From positions 1 through 9,606 of the forward strand of contig JADFZC010000073.1 in assembly GCA_015232735.1 (NCBI GenBank): a stretch of 9,606 nt of DNA, in the 5' to 3' direction. Position numbers and translations under genes: made by a program. The stretch comes from Oligoflexales bacterium (lineage in GTDB: Bacteria; Bdellovibrionota; Oligoflexia; Oligoflexales; Oligoflexaceae). The notes beneath the pieces are model-generated. The model had not been told where the DNA came from and searched no databases. It saw only the letters and a list, made by a program, of their open reading frames with translations. Positions 1 through 7,339 of the stretch are shown here, in pieces; the first letter of the stretch is position 1; each line of letters opens with the position of its first letter.

Positions 1-123
1 CTTGAGATTCAAGCTCCCTTTCCAGATCTTTCAAAAAAAGGAAGGCAAGGACAGGTAAGGGTTTCTGGTAACAGTCATAATTTGACCGTCAACACTTAAT
101 TTTTTTTTCATTGGAGGTTTATT
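1..123. other. Left-edge leader upstream of the Hsp20 pair
   Basis: This stretch has no gene that can be supported. It begins with a short inverted repeat, CTTGA-GAT-TCAAG (1-13). Two plus-strand frames are open from the left edge, ending at TAA 56-58 and TAA 97-99. Either could be the tail of an upstream gene, but both are too short to judge. A run of nine T (100-108) lies just before the strong Shine-Dalgarno GGAGG (113-117) of the first Hsp20 gene. A CATAAT (76-81) could be a -10 element but has no convincing -35. No clear sigma-32 promoter or CIRCE operator was found. Confidence 0.4.
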
Positions 124-531
124 ATGTTTCTGAACGACATTATGAATTTGCAGAGAGAACTTGATGAACTGTTTGACAGGCCGCTTTTCCCCTTTTCCAC
201 CTATAAAAAAGGAGTATATCCGGCCATAAACATCTTCGAAAGCGATGGCAATTTGAAGATAAAAGCCGAGGCTCCCGGAATGGAGAAAAAAGACATCAAT
301 ATCGAACTCAAGGGCGATTCGATAGTCATCTCGGGAGAACGAAAACCCTCCCTGGAGGGCGCGGGCAATTACCATAGAAGGGAGATCCGAAGCGGAAAAT
401 TCAACCGCCAGTTTCAACTTCCCTACAGGGTTGATACCGAGAAGATCTCGGCAAATCTTGAAGATGGGATTCTCACAATAGATCTTGAAAGAGCTGAAGA
501 AGACAAACCAAGAAAGATTTCAATCAAATGA
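124..531 (+). CDS. hsp20: Small heat shock protein, Hsp20/alpha-crystallin family (first of pair)
   Basis: ATP-independent cytoplasmic chaperone of 135 residues, a usual size for bacterial Hsp20. Family members hold unfolding proteins in a refoldable state as large oligomers. The short N-terminal arm (about 1-30) has a helical start with LQRELDELFD. The alpha-crystallin domain spans about 31-125: a PAINIFE strand, the EAPGMEKKDI loop, GDSIVISGER, and the ending LEDGILTIDLE, which corresponds to the conserved A-x-x-x-n-G-v-L signature. The C-terminal tail carries the IxI motif as I132-S-I134, which docks on neighbouring subunits. The ATG follows GGAGG (113-117) by 6 bases, so the start is well supported. 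The stop overlaps an ATG at 528 and the second Hsp20 gene follows at once, so the two are probably co-transcribed. The T-rich leader could take part in temperature control, but this is only suggested by position. Confidence 0.93.
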   Translation: MFLNDIMNLQRELDELFDRPLFPFSTYKKGVYPAINIFESDGNLKIKAEAPGMEKKDINIELKGDSIVISGERKPSLEGAGNYHRREIRSGKFNRQFQLPYRVDTEKISANLEDGILTIDLERAEEDKPRKISIK

Positions 532-548
532 GGAAATGGAGGTGTGCC

Positions 549-944
549 ATGTCAAAAAATGAACTTGTTCTAAAAGATAAAAGGGAACTTAAAGAGGAAA
601 AAGGCGAAACCACTTATCAGTACAGGGTGTTTGTACCCGATGTCGACATCTACGAGAACGATAATGAGCTGGTTCTCAATGCTGAAATGCCGGGAGTCAA
701 AAAGGAAAATGTTTCGATAGACCTGAAAGACGGTGTTGTGACGATAGAAGGTAATATAAATCCAAAAGACTACGAAGGACAAAAACCGATTTACAGCGAA
801 TACAACATAGGAAATTACAGATGCCGTTTCGCCGTAAAAGATGTCGATTGCGACAAGATCAGCGCAAAAATGGAAAACGGAATGCTGAGACTCACCCTGC
901 CGAAGGCTGAAAAGGCAAAACCGAGAAAGATCGCAATAAAATAA
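549..944 (+). CDS. hsp20: Small heat shock protein, Hsp20/alpha-crystallin family (second of pair)
   Basis: Second Hsp20-type chaperone, 131 residues from the chosen start. It has a charged N-terminal arm (about 1-30, rich in Lys and Glu). The alpha-crystallin domain shows VDIYENDNELVL, EMPGVKKENV, DGVVTIEGN and the signature MENGMLRLTLPKAE. The C-terminal IxI motif is I128-A-I130. The last eight residues, KPRKIAIK, differ from those of the neighbour (KPRKISIK) at one position, while the N-terminal arms differ completely. This suggests an old tandem duplication with divergence, or two subunits that can co-assemble through a shared tail. An in-frame ATG at 528 overlaps the previous stop (ATGA) and would add seven residues. 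The ATG at 549 is preferred because GGAGGTG (538-544) lies 4 bases before it, although that spacing is short. The gene ends just before a strong hairpin. Confidence 0.92.
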   Translation: MSKNELVLKDKRELKEEKGETTYQYRVFVPDVDIYENDNELVLNAEMPGVKKENVSIDLKDGVVTIEGNINPKDYEGQKPIYSEYNIGNYRCRFAVKDVDCDKISAKMENGMLRLTLPKAEKAKPRKIAIK

Positions 945-945
945 T

Positions 946-973
946 AGGTTCCGCCGGTTTACCGGCGAAACCT
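946..973 (+). terminator. Strong GC hairpin after the Hsp20 pair, possible terminator
   Basis: The stem has arms 946-957 and 962-973, with eleven pairs and one C-A mismatch around a TTTA loop, and starts one base after the Hsp20 stop codon. It is not followed directly by a T-run; T-rich DNA (about 1003-1022) begins some 30 bases later. It may terminate transcription weakly or protect the 3' end of the chaperone mRNA. Confidence 0.5.
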
Positions 974-1024
974 CCGAGGACATAACCGCCCGGTATAAAT
1001 CATTATTTGTTGTTATTTTTTTAT

Positions 1025-1059
1025 TTCCCGCCAACAAAAAAAAAATCCTGTTCCCGCCA
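1025..1059. repeat. Direct repeat TTCCCGCCA flanking an A10 tract
   Basis: TTCCCGCCA occurs at 1025-1033 and again at 1051-1059, 26 bases start to start. A run of ten A (1036-1045) lies between the copies. The spacing is about 2.5 helical turns. The site is roughly 80-110 bases before the receiver-TPR gene, in an otherwise empty 190-base intergenic region, so a regulator binding site around a bent A-tract is possible. Nothing else shows this function. Confidence 0.3.
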
Positions 1060-1136
1060 TAATTTTTAAAGTCCCGGCCCCGAAATCCGATCAAGTGAAT
1101 AACAGTACATAATCATAGAGGCGAAGGTAAATCAAT

Positions 1137-2318
1137 ATGATAACTAATACCGACAAACTGAAGGTCATGGTTCTCTCGGCTGATGAGGAAAATATCAAGG
1201 CTGTCAAGCTGTCTCTTGACCAGCTGGGATTCAAAAGCATCGAAATTGTGAACAGCGGCCTTGATGCACTGGAAAAGATCAAGGCCAAGCCATTTGATTT
1301 CATAATTTGCGATCAGAATTCGCGTTTCATTTCAGGATGGCTTTTTATAAAAGAGATTAAGATCTCAGATCAGGTTCCGAACATCCCTGTCCTTCTTCTC
1401 GGGAAGATGAAAACCCCCGATACCGAAGATGCCCTCAAGCGTTACGGCGTACTGAAATATCTGCAATGCCCGGTCAGCAGCTCAACCCTGAATTTCCTCA
1501 TAAGTTCGACAATAACACTGGCAAAAACCTCTGGAACAATCGAATACAAATTTTCAAAGGCAAAAGACTCTCTTATGAAAAACCAGCTTGACGAGGCCAT
1601 CGAGGCATTCAGCGAACTCCGCAGCCTCACCAACGGAAACGCAAGAAGTTCCATAGGCCTTGCCCAGTCTTACCAGAAACAGGGCGATGAGGAAAAAGCC
1701 GAGAAAATCCTCATGGAGGTTGCCGACAGCAGCGACGACACACCTGCCCGCCTGCTCATGCAGATACAGATTTCCCTGAAGCAGAGCAGGCCCAAGGATG
1801 CCAACAAATACTGCGAAAAACTCCTGACAGATGTCCCCAATGAATTTTATTTTACCAAAGTCGCCTGGCTTTATATCGATAGTAATTATCCGCAGGATGC
1901 GGAGGGATTCTGTCACAAGGCGATAGCAGCCAATTACGAAATTCCGGTGTTTTATTTATGCCTTGCCAAAAGCAATTACCTGAAAGGGAATATGCTGAAG
2001 GCGCTTGAAATCATTGGAACCTCAAGTTCCCACTTTGGAATGGACGCGGAACTCTTCAACCTCAAGGGCGTATGCCTGAAAAAAATCGGAAAATTCAAGG
2101 AAGCCATCGAATGTTATGAAGAAGCGCTCAGGCTGGCTCCAAACGATGCGAAGATATATTTCAACATGGCCATGTGCAACATAGGAATTAAAGACTATGA
2201 AAGCGCCACAAGGCAGCTTACAACCTGTGTTAAGATTTCGCCTAATTTTCCAAAGGCGAAGGAAAAACTCGATGAGTTGATAAATAGGGATACCCTAGGA
2301 ACGAAACCAGCGGCCTAG
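1137..2318 (+). CDS. Receiver-TPR protein with degenerate receiver domain
   Basis: Cytoplasmic protein of 393 residues, inferred to act as a signalling or scaffold protein through protein-protein contacts. Residues about 8-125 form a CheY-like receiver with the acidic pair D16-E17 and the expected phospho-acceptor D59. The switch Ser/Thr after strand 4 is replaced by G89, and the invariant Lys of the K-P motif is replaced in C111-P112. Phosphorylation may therefore be lost or unusual. Residues about 138-370 are tetratricopeptide repeats. The clearest are 304-336 (GKFKEAIECYEEALRLAPN) and 337-370 (KDYESATRQLTTCVKISPN); four or five more degenerate units precede them. There is no signal peptide or membrane segment. 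The start is supported by AAGGT (1124-1128) 8 bases upstream. A stand-alone response regulator follows after 56 bases and is probably in the same operon. The partner and output are unknown. Confidence 0.85.
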   Translation: MITNTDKLKVMVLSADEENIKAVKLSLDQLGFKSIEIVNSGLDALEKIKAKPFDFIICDQNSRFISGWLFIKEIKISDQVPNIPVLLLGKMKTPDTEDALKRYGVLKYLQCPVSSSTLNFLISSTITLAKTSGTIEYKFSKAKDSLMKNQLDEAIEAFSELRSLTNGNARSSIGLAQSYQKQGDEEKAEKILMEVADSSDDTPARLLMQIQISLKQSRPKDANKYCEKLLTDVPNEFYFTKVAWLYIDSNYPQDAEGFCHKAIAANYEIPVFYLCLAKSNYLKGNMLKALEIIGTSSSHFGMDAELFNLKGVCLKKIGKFKEAIECYEEALRLAPNDAKIYFNMAMCNIGIKDYESATRQLTTCVKISPNFPKAKEKLDELINRDTLGTKPAA

Positions 2319-2374
2319 ACGTCACCCAAGGAGATTGGCTTCTTTGTAAAACAGACACTTTTTAGGAGACTTAA

Positions 2375-2797
2375 ATGAGCGATAGCGATTGGAAAAACAA
2401 GATAAAAGGGGAAGTGATTCTGATCGTGGATGACGAAGCTGACATACTGAATATCTACGAGTATCATATAAAGAACCAGGGATTCAAGGTAATAAGGGCT
2501 ATGGAACCCCTTTCGGCCATGAAGATGATAGAGCAAAACGATATCATGCTTGTCATCACCGATCACAGAATGCCGAACCTGGACGGTACCAATTTCTGCG
2601 ATTTGATCAAGGAAAGATTTCCTTCGATTCCGGTGGTCATCATCTCAGGTTATGCGAATCTGGTGACAAATACATCCGACACCTGCCAATACAGCGCCGA
2701 CCTGATACTCAACAAACCGGTCGATTTCGACCAGTTCGTTGATGTAGTCAACAGTTTTGCTAAAAAGCACTACGAAAAGAAAAAAATAGCCAGGTAG
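2375..2797 (+). CDS. Single-domain response regulator (CheY-like receiver)
   Basis: Cytoplasmic phosphorelay protein of 140 residues made of one receiver domain and no output domain. All key residues are present: acidic pair D19-D20 (in ILIVDDE), phospho-acceptor D63 (in ITDHRMPNLDG), switch S91 (in VVIISGYA) and K114 (in LNKPVD). It can therefore be expected to accept phosphate from a histidine kinase and act by binding a partner. The start is supported by AGGAGA ending about 6 bases before the ATG. It sits 56 bases after the receiver-TPR gene, so the two may work together, with this protein as the phosphorylatable partner of the degenerate one; that is an inference. No kinase gene lies in the window. 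The short basic tail (KKHYEKKKIAR) is unusual but not diagnostic. Confidence 0.92.
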   Translation: MSDSDWKNKIKGEVILIVDDEADILNIYEYHIKNQGFKVIRAMEPLSAMKMIEQNDIMLVITDHRMPNLDGTNFCDLIKERFPSIPVVIISGYANLVTNTSDTCQYSADLILNKPVDFDQFVDVVNSFAKKHYEKKKIAR

Positions 2798-2876
2798 TGT
2801 TGACCCTCCGTGCGCGTTGCAAGCCCATATATTTAGGATGGTGAGATAAACTGCCAGTAGTCACTTGCAGCTGCAC

Positions 2877-3671
2877 CTATTTTACCGGACCTATATCAAT
2901 CCCGTGTTTTTTGTAAATCTTTACAATTTCCCCCGACCTGGCCATCTCAAGAAATGCTTTTTTAATATTTTCCTTGTCTTTATGAAGGGGATTCAGGCCG
3001 TAATACAACTCCAGGTTGATTGATTCCACGTATTTTGCAAAGGCGTATTGAGTTATTTTATTGACACTAAGGGCTTTTTCCAAGGCTCCGCGATCAAGTA
3101 CAATCATGGTATCAAACCGATCCTTATCAAACATCTTGACCATATTGTCATCATCCAGCGACTCGATTTTGTTAATCCCTTTATCCTTGTCGAATTTGTC
3201 AAAATAGGCTGTCCCCTTCTTTGCTCCCACCCTGAATTTTTTTAAGTCGTCATATGTCCTTATTGTATCCTCTTTTCCAGGTTTGACCAAAAAAATGATA
3301 TCCTTTTTTTGAACGCCAAGGGGACCGATGAAATCGATTCGCTCAGCCCTCTCCTTTGTCCAGACAGTTCGCGGTATGATGTCGATTTTTCCGATTTGCA
3401 AAAGCCTCATGCTTTCATCAAAATTATTCGATGCAAAAACGGGTTTGTAGCCAGCCCTGGCGGCTGCCACTTCGACAATTTCAATGAGCGGGCCGTATAT
3501 ATTTCTTTTTTCAACAATCATTTCAGGCGGCCTGGGCCTTACATCCACATTCAATATCTTTTCTTCAGCATTGGAAAACGATGGTGTCAAAATCAAAAAA
3601 AAGATAAGCATGAGGGAGAGCCGGAATATCGCCTCCTTAACAAAAATTAAAATAAAATGTTTCATTTTCAT
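2877..3671 (-). CDS. Periplasmic solute-binding protein, family 3 (amino-acid type)
   Basis: Exported protein of 264 residues. The basic N-terminus is followed by a hydrophobic stretch (about 18-31) and a likely signal peptidase I site after S33-N-A35, leaving about 229 mature residues, normal for this fold. The rest matches SBP_bac_3 proteins: YGPLIEIVEVAAARAGYKP (59-77), the lobe strand LLQIGKIDIIPRTVWTKERAERIDF (90-114 region), the linker DDLKKFRVGAKKGTAYFD (141-158) and the final helix MARSGEIVKIYKKHGI. Family members bind amino acids or other small molecules and pass them to an ABC permease or a sensor. No permease or ATPase gene is nearby, so the ligand and partner are open. GAGGT (3678-3682) stands 6 bases before the ATG; the ATG three codons in (3665) is a less likely start. 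The gene is convergent with the response regulators, 79 bases away, and no clear terminator lies between. Confidence 0.85.
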   Translation of the reverse strand: MKMKHFILIFVKEAIFRLSLMLIFFLILTPSFSNAEEKILNVDVRPRPPEMIVEKRNIYGPLIEIVEVAAARAGYKPVFASNNFDESMRLLQIGKIDIIPRTVWTKERAERIDFIGPLGVQKKDIIFLVKPGKEDTIRTYDDLKKFRVGAKKGTAYFDKFDKDKGINKIESLDDDNMVKMFDKDRFDTMIVLDRGALEKALSVNKITQYAFAKYVESINLELYYGLNPLHKDKENIKKAFLEMARSGEIVKIYKKHGIDIGPVK

Positions 3672-3680
3672 ATAATTACC

Positions 3681-3690
3681 TCAATATTGA
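3681..3690. promoter_or_regulatory. Perfect palindrome TCAATATTGA beside the solute-binding gene start
   Basis: A perfect 10-base palindrome overlaps the upstream edge of the Shine-Dalgarno of the solute-binding protein. A CATAAT on the minus strand (3699-3694) lies just outside it, and a TATAAT (3765-3760, minus strand) lies further out, both without a good -35. It could be a small operator. The rest of the 157-base gap (3672-3828) shows no gene that can be supported and no clear terminator for the operon that ends at 3829. Confidence 0.2.
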
Positions 3691-3828
3691 CCAATTATGC
3701 CACATCCCTTGAACAACCGGACACTGATGCGAAATACACCTGATCCCGGCTATGACAATATTATACCTCAAACGCCAGCCATGGGACTAGTGCCTCGATC
3801 TCTCCCCGGCTTATTTTCTGGACTGATA

Positions 3829-5595
3829 TTACAAAAATATCTTGGGAAGCGCTGGAGCCTTAAACTCAAGACTCTGGCCGGCTGCAGGGAGATCAACTTT
3901 AACAAATCTTCCATCTTCCCATGTAACAAACCTGTAATTCGGGTTATCAACAGGTGTCGGAAACTCGAAAACAAAACGTGTGGGAATCCCATCGGCCACA
4001 TCCAATATCTTGACCACCAACCTGGAATGATTGATCACGTCGCCCTTCCTGAAGCTTTTGTCCCTTTTTCTGAAAAGCCCTGAACCGGCATGAGACAAAA
4101 TATCTCCCTCCAAAAGAGAGATCTCAATCCTGCTTCTGTCGAGAACAGTCAGCCTGAGCGGTTTTTCCGTCATCGTCATGACGTACCAGTACCCTATCCA
4201 GTGCGGCCTGTGATAATAATTGTATGTGAAAGCCATATAGGTGTTGTCGAAAATGGGTGATATGGAATTTATGGCGAATATATGGTCGTTAAATGTTTTT
4301 GCGCTTTCAATTTCCGACTCCATTATAATCCTTCTGGTCTGACTCGCGTAATCCGTAAAATATTTTTTTACAGTCTCCTGCGCACCGGGATTTACGAAAA
4401 AAAGTGAAAAAGCGATAAAGGCACTCCAGGCAAGATAAAATGCTCTGGCAAATTTTCCTTCCCTTTTAAGCACCTTTTTTATCGAACATATCTGATAAGC
4501 CAGTATCCCGGCAAACGGGCATATGCTTATCATAAGAGACCTGTATGTCGGAGGCGCCGAAACCATCGGTATCAGGGAAATTAGACCCGCAATAAAGAGC
4601 ATGAAAATCCTGTTTTTCGACTGGCTGTCCTCTTCCCTCACGGAAAGATAAAATCCATATGAAAACGATATGACTATGAGAAAGACTGCAACGTATACAT
4701 AAGGCGGATAGATCCCCTCCGGGGCATGGGACAAAATCAGGCCGAGGGATCCGCCAAGGAGCAGGGGATACCTTGCAAGAAAGGCCTTTAAATAAAGATA
4801 GGGATCGCTAAGGAAATGTATGTAGTATCCGGAATTTTTTACGCCGTATTTGCCAAGCGTGTAGACAGCGGCATACGCCGCCCCTATGCCAATAAACGGG
4901 ATCAGGAGGGTAAAACCCTTGTTTTCAGCCTGTTCGCTGCGCCCGAGTTCCAGGATATAAACGGTAATGAGCCCTGAACATCCCATCTCTGAAGATCCAA
5001 GAGCAAGAATCAAGAATAAAAACATCAGATAGGGAGCGCACCTCAGACTTTTGTCCCTATGCCGCAAATAAAAATAAACAGAAAGGACCGAAAACACCAT
5101 AGCCACAAGATGGCACCGGTTTGAAATCCATATTATCGATATATCCACGACAGGGGAAACAGCAATAGCCAAAGTTGCAATGCCGCCGGCCATGCCTCCC
5201 ACAGCACGGCCTATCGCCCCGTTGCAGGCAATAATGAACAGAATGCCCCAAAGAAGAGAATGAATCCTGAATGTGTACGGGGATCTTCCGGGAATACGCT
5301 CATCCATGTAGTAAAGCATGCTGGAGACGGGACGAAAAAATCTGGACTGGAGTTTTGAATCGGTCCACCATACCTGCCATGTGATCACGCTTTGTTCGAA
5401 CGGATCAATCCTTTTCTCGTCAAAATTGAACCTGTCGAAAATACTTCTGTACGAAAATGTGATGGTGTCCTCGTAGTTGAATAGGCAAAAATCATCAAGA
5501 ATAGGATCGAGGCCAAGCACCTTATAGTAGTTCAAGATGAAAATTATGATGCTTATTACGAGAATGGATCTCTTTCCGTGAATGATCTTTTTCAT
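3829..5595 (-). CDS. Polytopic membrane protein, GT-C glycosyltransferase-like, with soluble C-terminal domain
   Basis: Inner-membrane protein of 588 residues with about 10-12 predicted helices. The first helix is about 10-29. The loop after it carries an acidic pair D34-D35 (in PILDDF), placed like the catalytic Asp motif of GT-C enzymes. The long loop then has RFFRPVSSMLYYMDE (85-99) and H112, resembling the R-P-l-s segment of PMT/ArnT-like and TMTC-like proteins. Further helices continue to about 402, including a loop and helix with PPTYRSLMISICPFAG. Residues about 405-588 form a soluble, probably beta-rich domain, likely periplasmic, that I do not recognise. Such enzymes transfer sugars from lipid-phosphate donors on the outer face of the membrane; the acceptor here is unknown. 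The start is ATG 5595. An in-frame TTG at 5613 would overlap the carbamoyltransferase and has no good ribosome site, whereas AGG precedes the ATG. The 4-base gap to the carbamoyltransferase implies coupling. Confidence 0.7.
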   Translation of the reverse strand: MKKIIHGKRSILVISIIIFILNYYKVLGLDPILDDFCLFNYEDTITFSYRSIFDRFNFDEKRIDPFEQSVITWQVWWTDSKLQSRFFRPVSSMLYYMDERIPGRSPYTFRIHSLLWGILFIIACNGAIGRAVGGMAGGIATLAIAVSPVVDISIIWISNRCHLVAMVFSVLSVYFYLRHRDKSLRCAPYLMFLFLILALGSSEMGCSGLITVYILELGRSEQAENKGFTLLIPFIGIGAAYAAVYTLGKYGVKNSGYYIHFLSDPYLYLKAFLARYPLLLGGSLGLILSHAPEGIYPPYVYVAVFLIVISFSYGFYLSVREEDSQSKNRIFMLFIAGLISLIPMVSAPPTYRSLMISICPFAGILAYQICSIKKVLKREGKFARAFYLAWSAFIAFSLFFVNPGAQETVKKYFTDYASQTRRIIMESEIESAKTFNDHIFAINSISPIFDNTYMAFTYNYYHRPHWIGYWYVMTMTEKPLRLTVLDRSRIEISLLEGDILSHAGSGLFRKRDKSFRKGDVINHSRLVVKILDVADGIPTRFVFEFPTPVDNPNYRFVTWEDGRFVKVDLPAAGQSLEFKAPALPKIFL

Positions 5596-5599
5596 GAGC

Positions 5600-7318
5600 C
5601 TATTTCTTCTCAAAAAGAGAGTCGTTAATTATCAATGCATCCAGACCGGAGGCATTGAATACTGTAAAAGCATCCTCCACGGAATGAACTATGGGTTTGC
5701 CCATTACGTTGAAGCTCGTGTTTAAGACGACCGGTATGCCAGTGATCCTTTTGAACTCGGAAATCAGATCATAGTATTTTTGATTCCACTGCCTTTTCAC
5801 AGTCTGAAGCCTTCCGGTTCCATCCACATGCACGACACCCGGAACCCTCTCCTTGACCTCCTTCTTAAACCTGAGAGTCCTCTCCATATACGGGCTCTCC
5901 TGATAGTTTTCAAAATACTCGGGACCATGCTCATGCAGAATTGAAGGTGCAAAGGGCCTGAATTCCTCCCTGAATTTAACGGTGGCATTAAGCCTGTCCT
6001 TTATCTTTTCATCCCTCGGATCAGCCAGGATCGACCTGTTGCCAAGCGCCCTCGGTCCATATTCCGCCCTGTCCTGCGCCCATGCCACGATCTTTCCCCC
6101 GGACAAAAGCTCGGCAGCTTTCACATGGACAGGTTTTCCATCAAGCGGTGTCGGCTTATAAGGACCAAATTCAATGAACTTGTCCAGCGCCTTCTGATCG
6201 AAGGTATCGCCAAGATATGGCGTCAAGACCTCACGGGGAGGAATGAACGACGGATTATCCTCCCTGAAAGCCAAATAGGCCGCCCCCACCGCATTGCCAT
6301 CGTCAGAAGGGGCGGAAGGGACATAAAGGTTCCTGTAATCCGTATTTTCAAGGATTATTCCGTTACATGACGAGTTTAGCGCGCTGCCTCCAGTTAAGAT
6401 AAGATTATCGGATAATTTCGTCTCATGAAGGGAATGCAGAAGAAGGATCAAAAGTTCGCAAAAATACTTTTGCGCGGTATGCGCGAGGTTTGCCGAATTC
6501 AAAGCAGGCTCCCCGGATTTTCGTTTCATGGCCTCCAGCTCCAGCTGAGCCTTTGCAGAGCCGATGGGCCTGTAAATCCGCCCTTTCCATACAACTATCA
6601 CTTTTTTCAGCAGTTTATAGATATTTTCGTCGAAAGTTCCGTAAGAGGCAAGTCCCATGACCTTCCACTCCTCACCCTTCATCGAATCAAATCCGCACAC
6701 ATTGCATATGAGGCTGTAAAAAAGTCCAAGGCTGTGAAAATTGAAAGGTCTGTAGTAATCCAGCCGCCTGAGCCCCCCCTCCCTGTAATGATAGAGCGCC
6801 ATGGGATAAAAATGATTGCCAATGCCGTCGGAAACCAGGCACAGGGCCTCATCGTAAGGGCTTCCATAACAGGCTCCTGCGGCATGAGTATAATGGTGAT
6901 CATAATACTTTCTTATAATATTTACCTTTGGATCGAGGTGCTTTGCCTGCCACTGAATGTTAAGTCCCGCTCCGTCGAGATTTGACTTGAGATGGGCGGC
7001 CATGGCAATCATTCCGTAATACCCCTGGAACGGGGATCTTTTGCTGAACAGTTTGAAGAAAAAATGTTCATAGAGCTTTGCCTCGATTGCCCCTATCCTG
7101 CTCCATGAGCCCGACACGACGATATCCGCTCCGCTTTCGCAATAATTCTTCAGAAGCGACTTGATACGAATCAGATCCTCCGGCAGGCAGTTCCACCCTC
7201 TTTTATTCTGCTGATACCTCTCGGCAGCTTCCGCAAAAACGACCTCTCCCCTGGAATTCATTATGGCTATCGCCGGATCATGAGGCGTAAGAGAAAGTCC
7301 GATATAGTTCCGTTTCAT
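5600..7318 (-). CDS. Carbamoyltransferase, NodU/TobZ/CmcH family
   Basis: Cytoplasmic enzyme of 572 residues, close to the usual full length. The family makes carbamoyl-adenylate from carbamoyl phosphate and ATP and transfers the carbamoyl group to a hydroxyl of a sugar or natural product. The N-terminal Kae1-like domain starts with YIGLSLTPHDPAIA and shows the metal-site residues by alignment memory with TobZ: H141 and H145 (HHYTHAA), D164 (VSDGIGN) and D339/D340 (APSDDGNAVGAA). GGSALN (310-315) is also typical. The C-terminal YrdC-like domain contains EYGPRALGNRSILADPR (419-435), FRPFAPSI (453-460) and VLNTSFNVMGKPI (531-543). No key motif is missing, so it should be active. It starts 21 bases after the polyketide synthase stop, with GGAG (minus strand, 7333-7330) 11 bases before the ATG. 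This position makes a polyketide-derived alcohol or its sugar the best guess for the acceptor. Confidence 0.93.
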   Translation of the reverse strand: MKRNYIGLSLTPHDPAIAIMNSRGEVVFAEAAERYQQNKRGWNCLPEDLIRIKSLLKNYCESGADIVVSGSWSRIGAIEAKLYEHFFFKLFSKRSPFQGYYGMIAMAAHLKSNLDGAGLNIQWQAKHLDPKVNIIRKYYDHHYTHAAGACYGSPYDEALCLVSDGIGNHFYPMALYHYREGGLRRLDYYRPFNFHSLGLFYSLICNVCGFDSMKGEEWKVMGLASYGTFDENIYKLLKKVIVVWKGRIYRPIGSAKAQLELEAMKRKSGEPALNSANLAHTAQKYFCELLILLLHSLHETKLSDNLILTGGSALNSSCNGIILENTDYRNLYVPSAPSDDGNAVGAAYLAFREDNPSFIPPREVLTPYLGDTFDQKALDKFIEFGPYKPTPLDGKPVHVKAAELLSGGKIVAWAQDRAEYGPRALGNRSILADPRDEKIKDRLNATVKFREEFRPFAPSILHEHGPEYFENYQESPYMERTLRFKKEVKERVPGVVHVDGTGRLQTVKRQWNQKYYDLISEFKRITGIPVVLNTSFNVMGKPIVHSVEDAFTVFNASGLDALIINDSLFEKK

Positions 7319-7339
7319 ACTTCTTTTGTCTCCAATTTT

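Noticed and set aside
1..99. Plus-strand frame open from the left edge to TAA 97-99
   Set aside because: Only 32 codons without a recognisable motif; a second frame is open too. It cannot be told apart from chance.
82..110. TTGACC (82-87) as a -35 element or sigma-32 site
   Set aside because: No matching -10 or CCCCAT-type element lies at the right distance downstream.
31..417. Minus-strand open frame across the first Hsp20 gene
   Set aside because: It lies antisense to a clear Hsp20 gene, has no ribosome site or family resemblance, and is best seen as a shadow.
570..1094. Minus-strand 174-codon frame across the second Hsp20 gene and the intergenic gap
   Set aside because: Mostly antisense to a certain gene, with Phe-rich composition typical of antisense reading of Lys-rich coding DNA.
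2866..2875. Palindrome TGCAGCTGCA between the convergent genes as a terminator
   Set aside because: Five-base arms with no loop and no T-run; too weak to be called a terminator for either strand.
3760..3765. Perfect TATAAT on the minus strand as promoter of the solute-binding gene
   Set aside because: The sequence 17 bases upstream (AGTCCC) does not resemble a -35 and there is no TGn extension, so it is not called as a promoter.
3783..3794. Near-palindrome GGGACTAGTGCC as an operator
   Set aside because: It has a mismatch and no second copy, and such short symmetry is expected by chance.
3697..4083. Plus-strand 128-codon frame beginning in the gap before the membrane protein gene
   Set aside because: Two thirds is antisense to the membrane protein; no family features and no convincing ribosome site.
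6425..6985. Plus-strand 186-codon frame inside the carbamoyltransferase gene
   Set aside because: Entirely antisense to a well-conserved enzyme gene.
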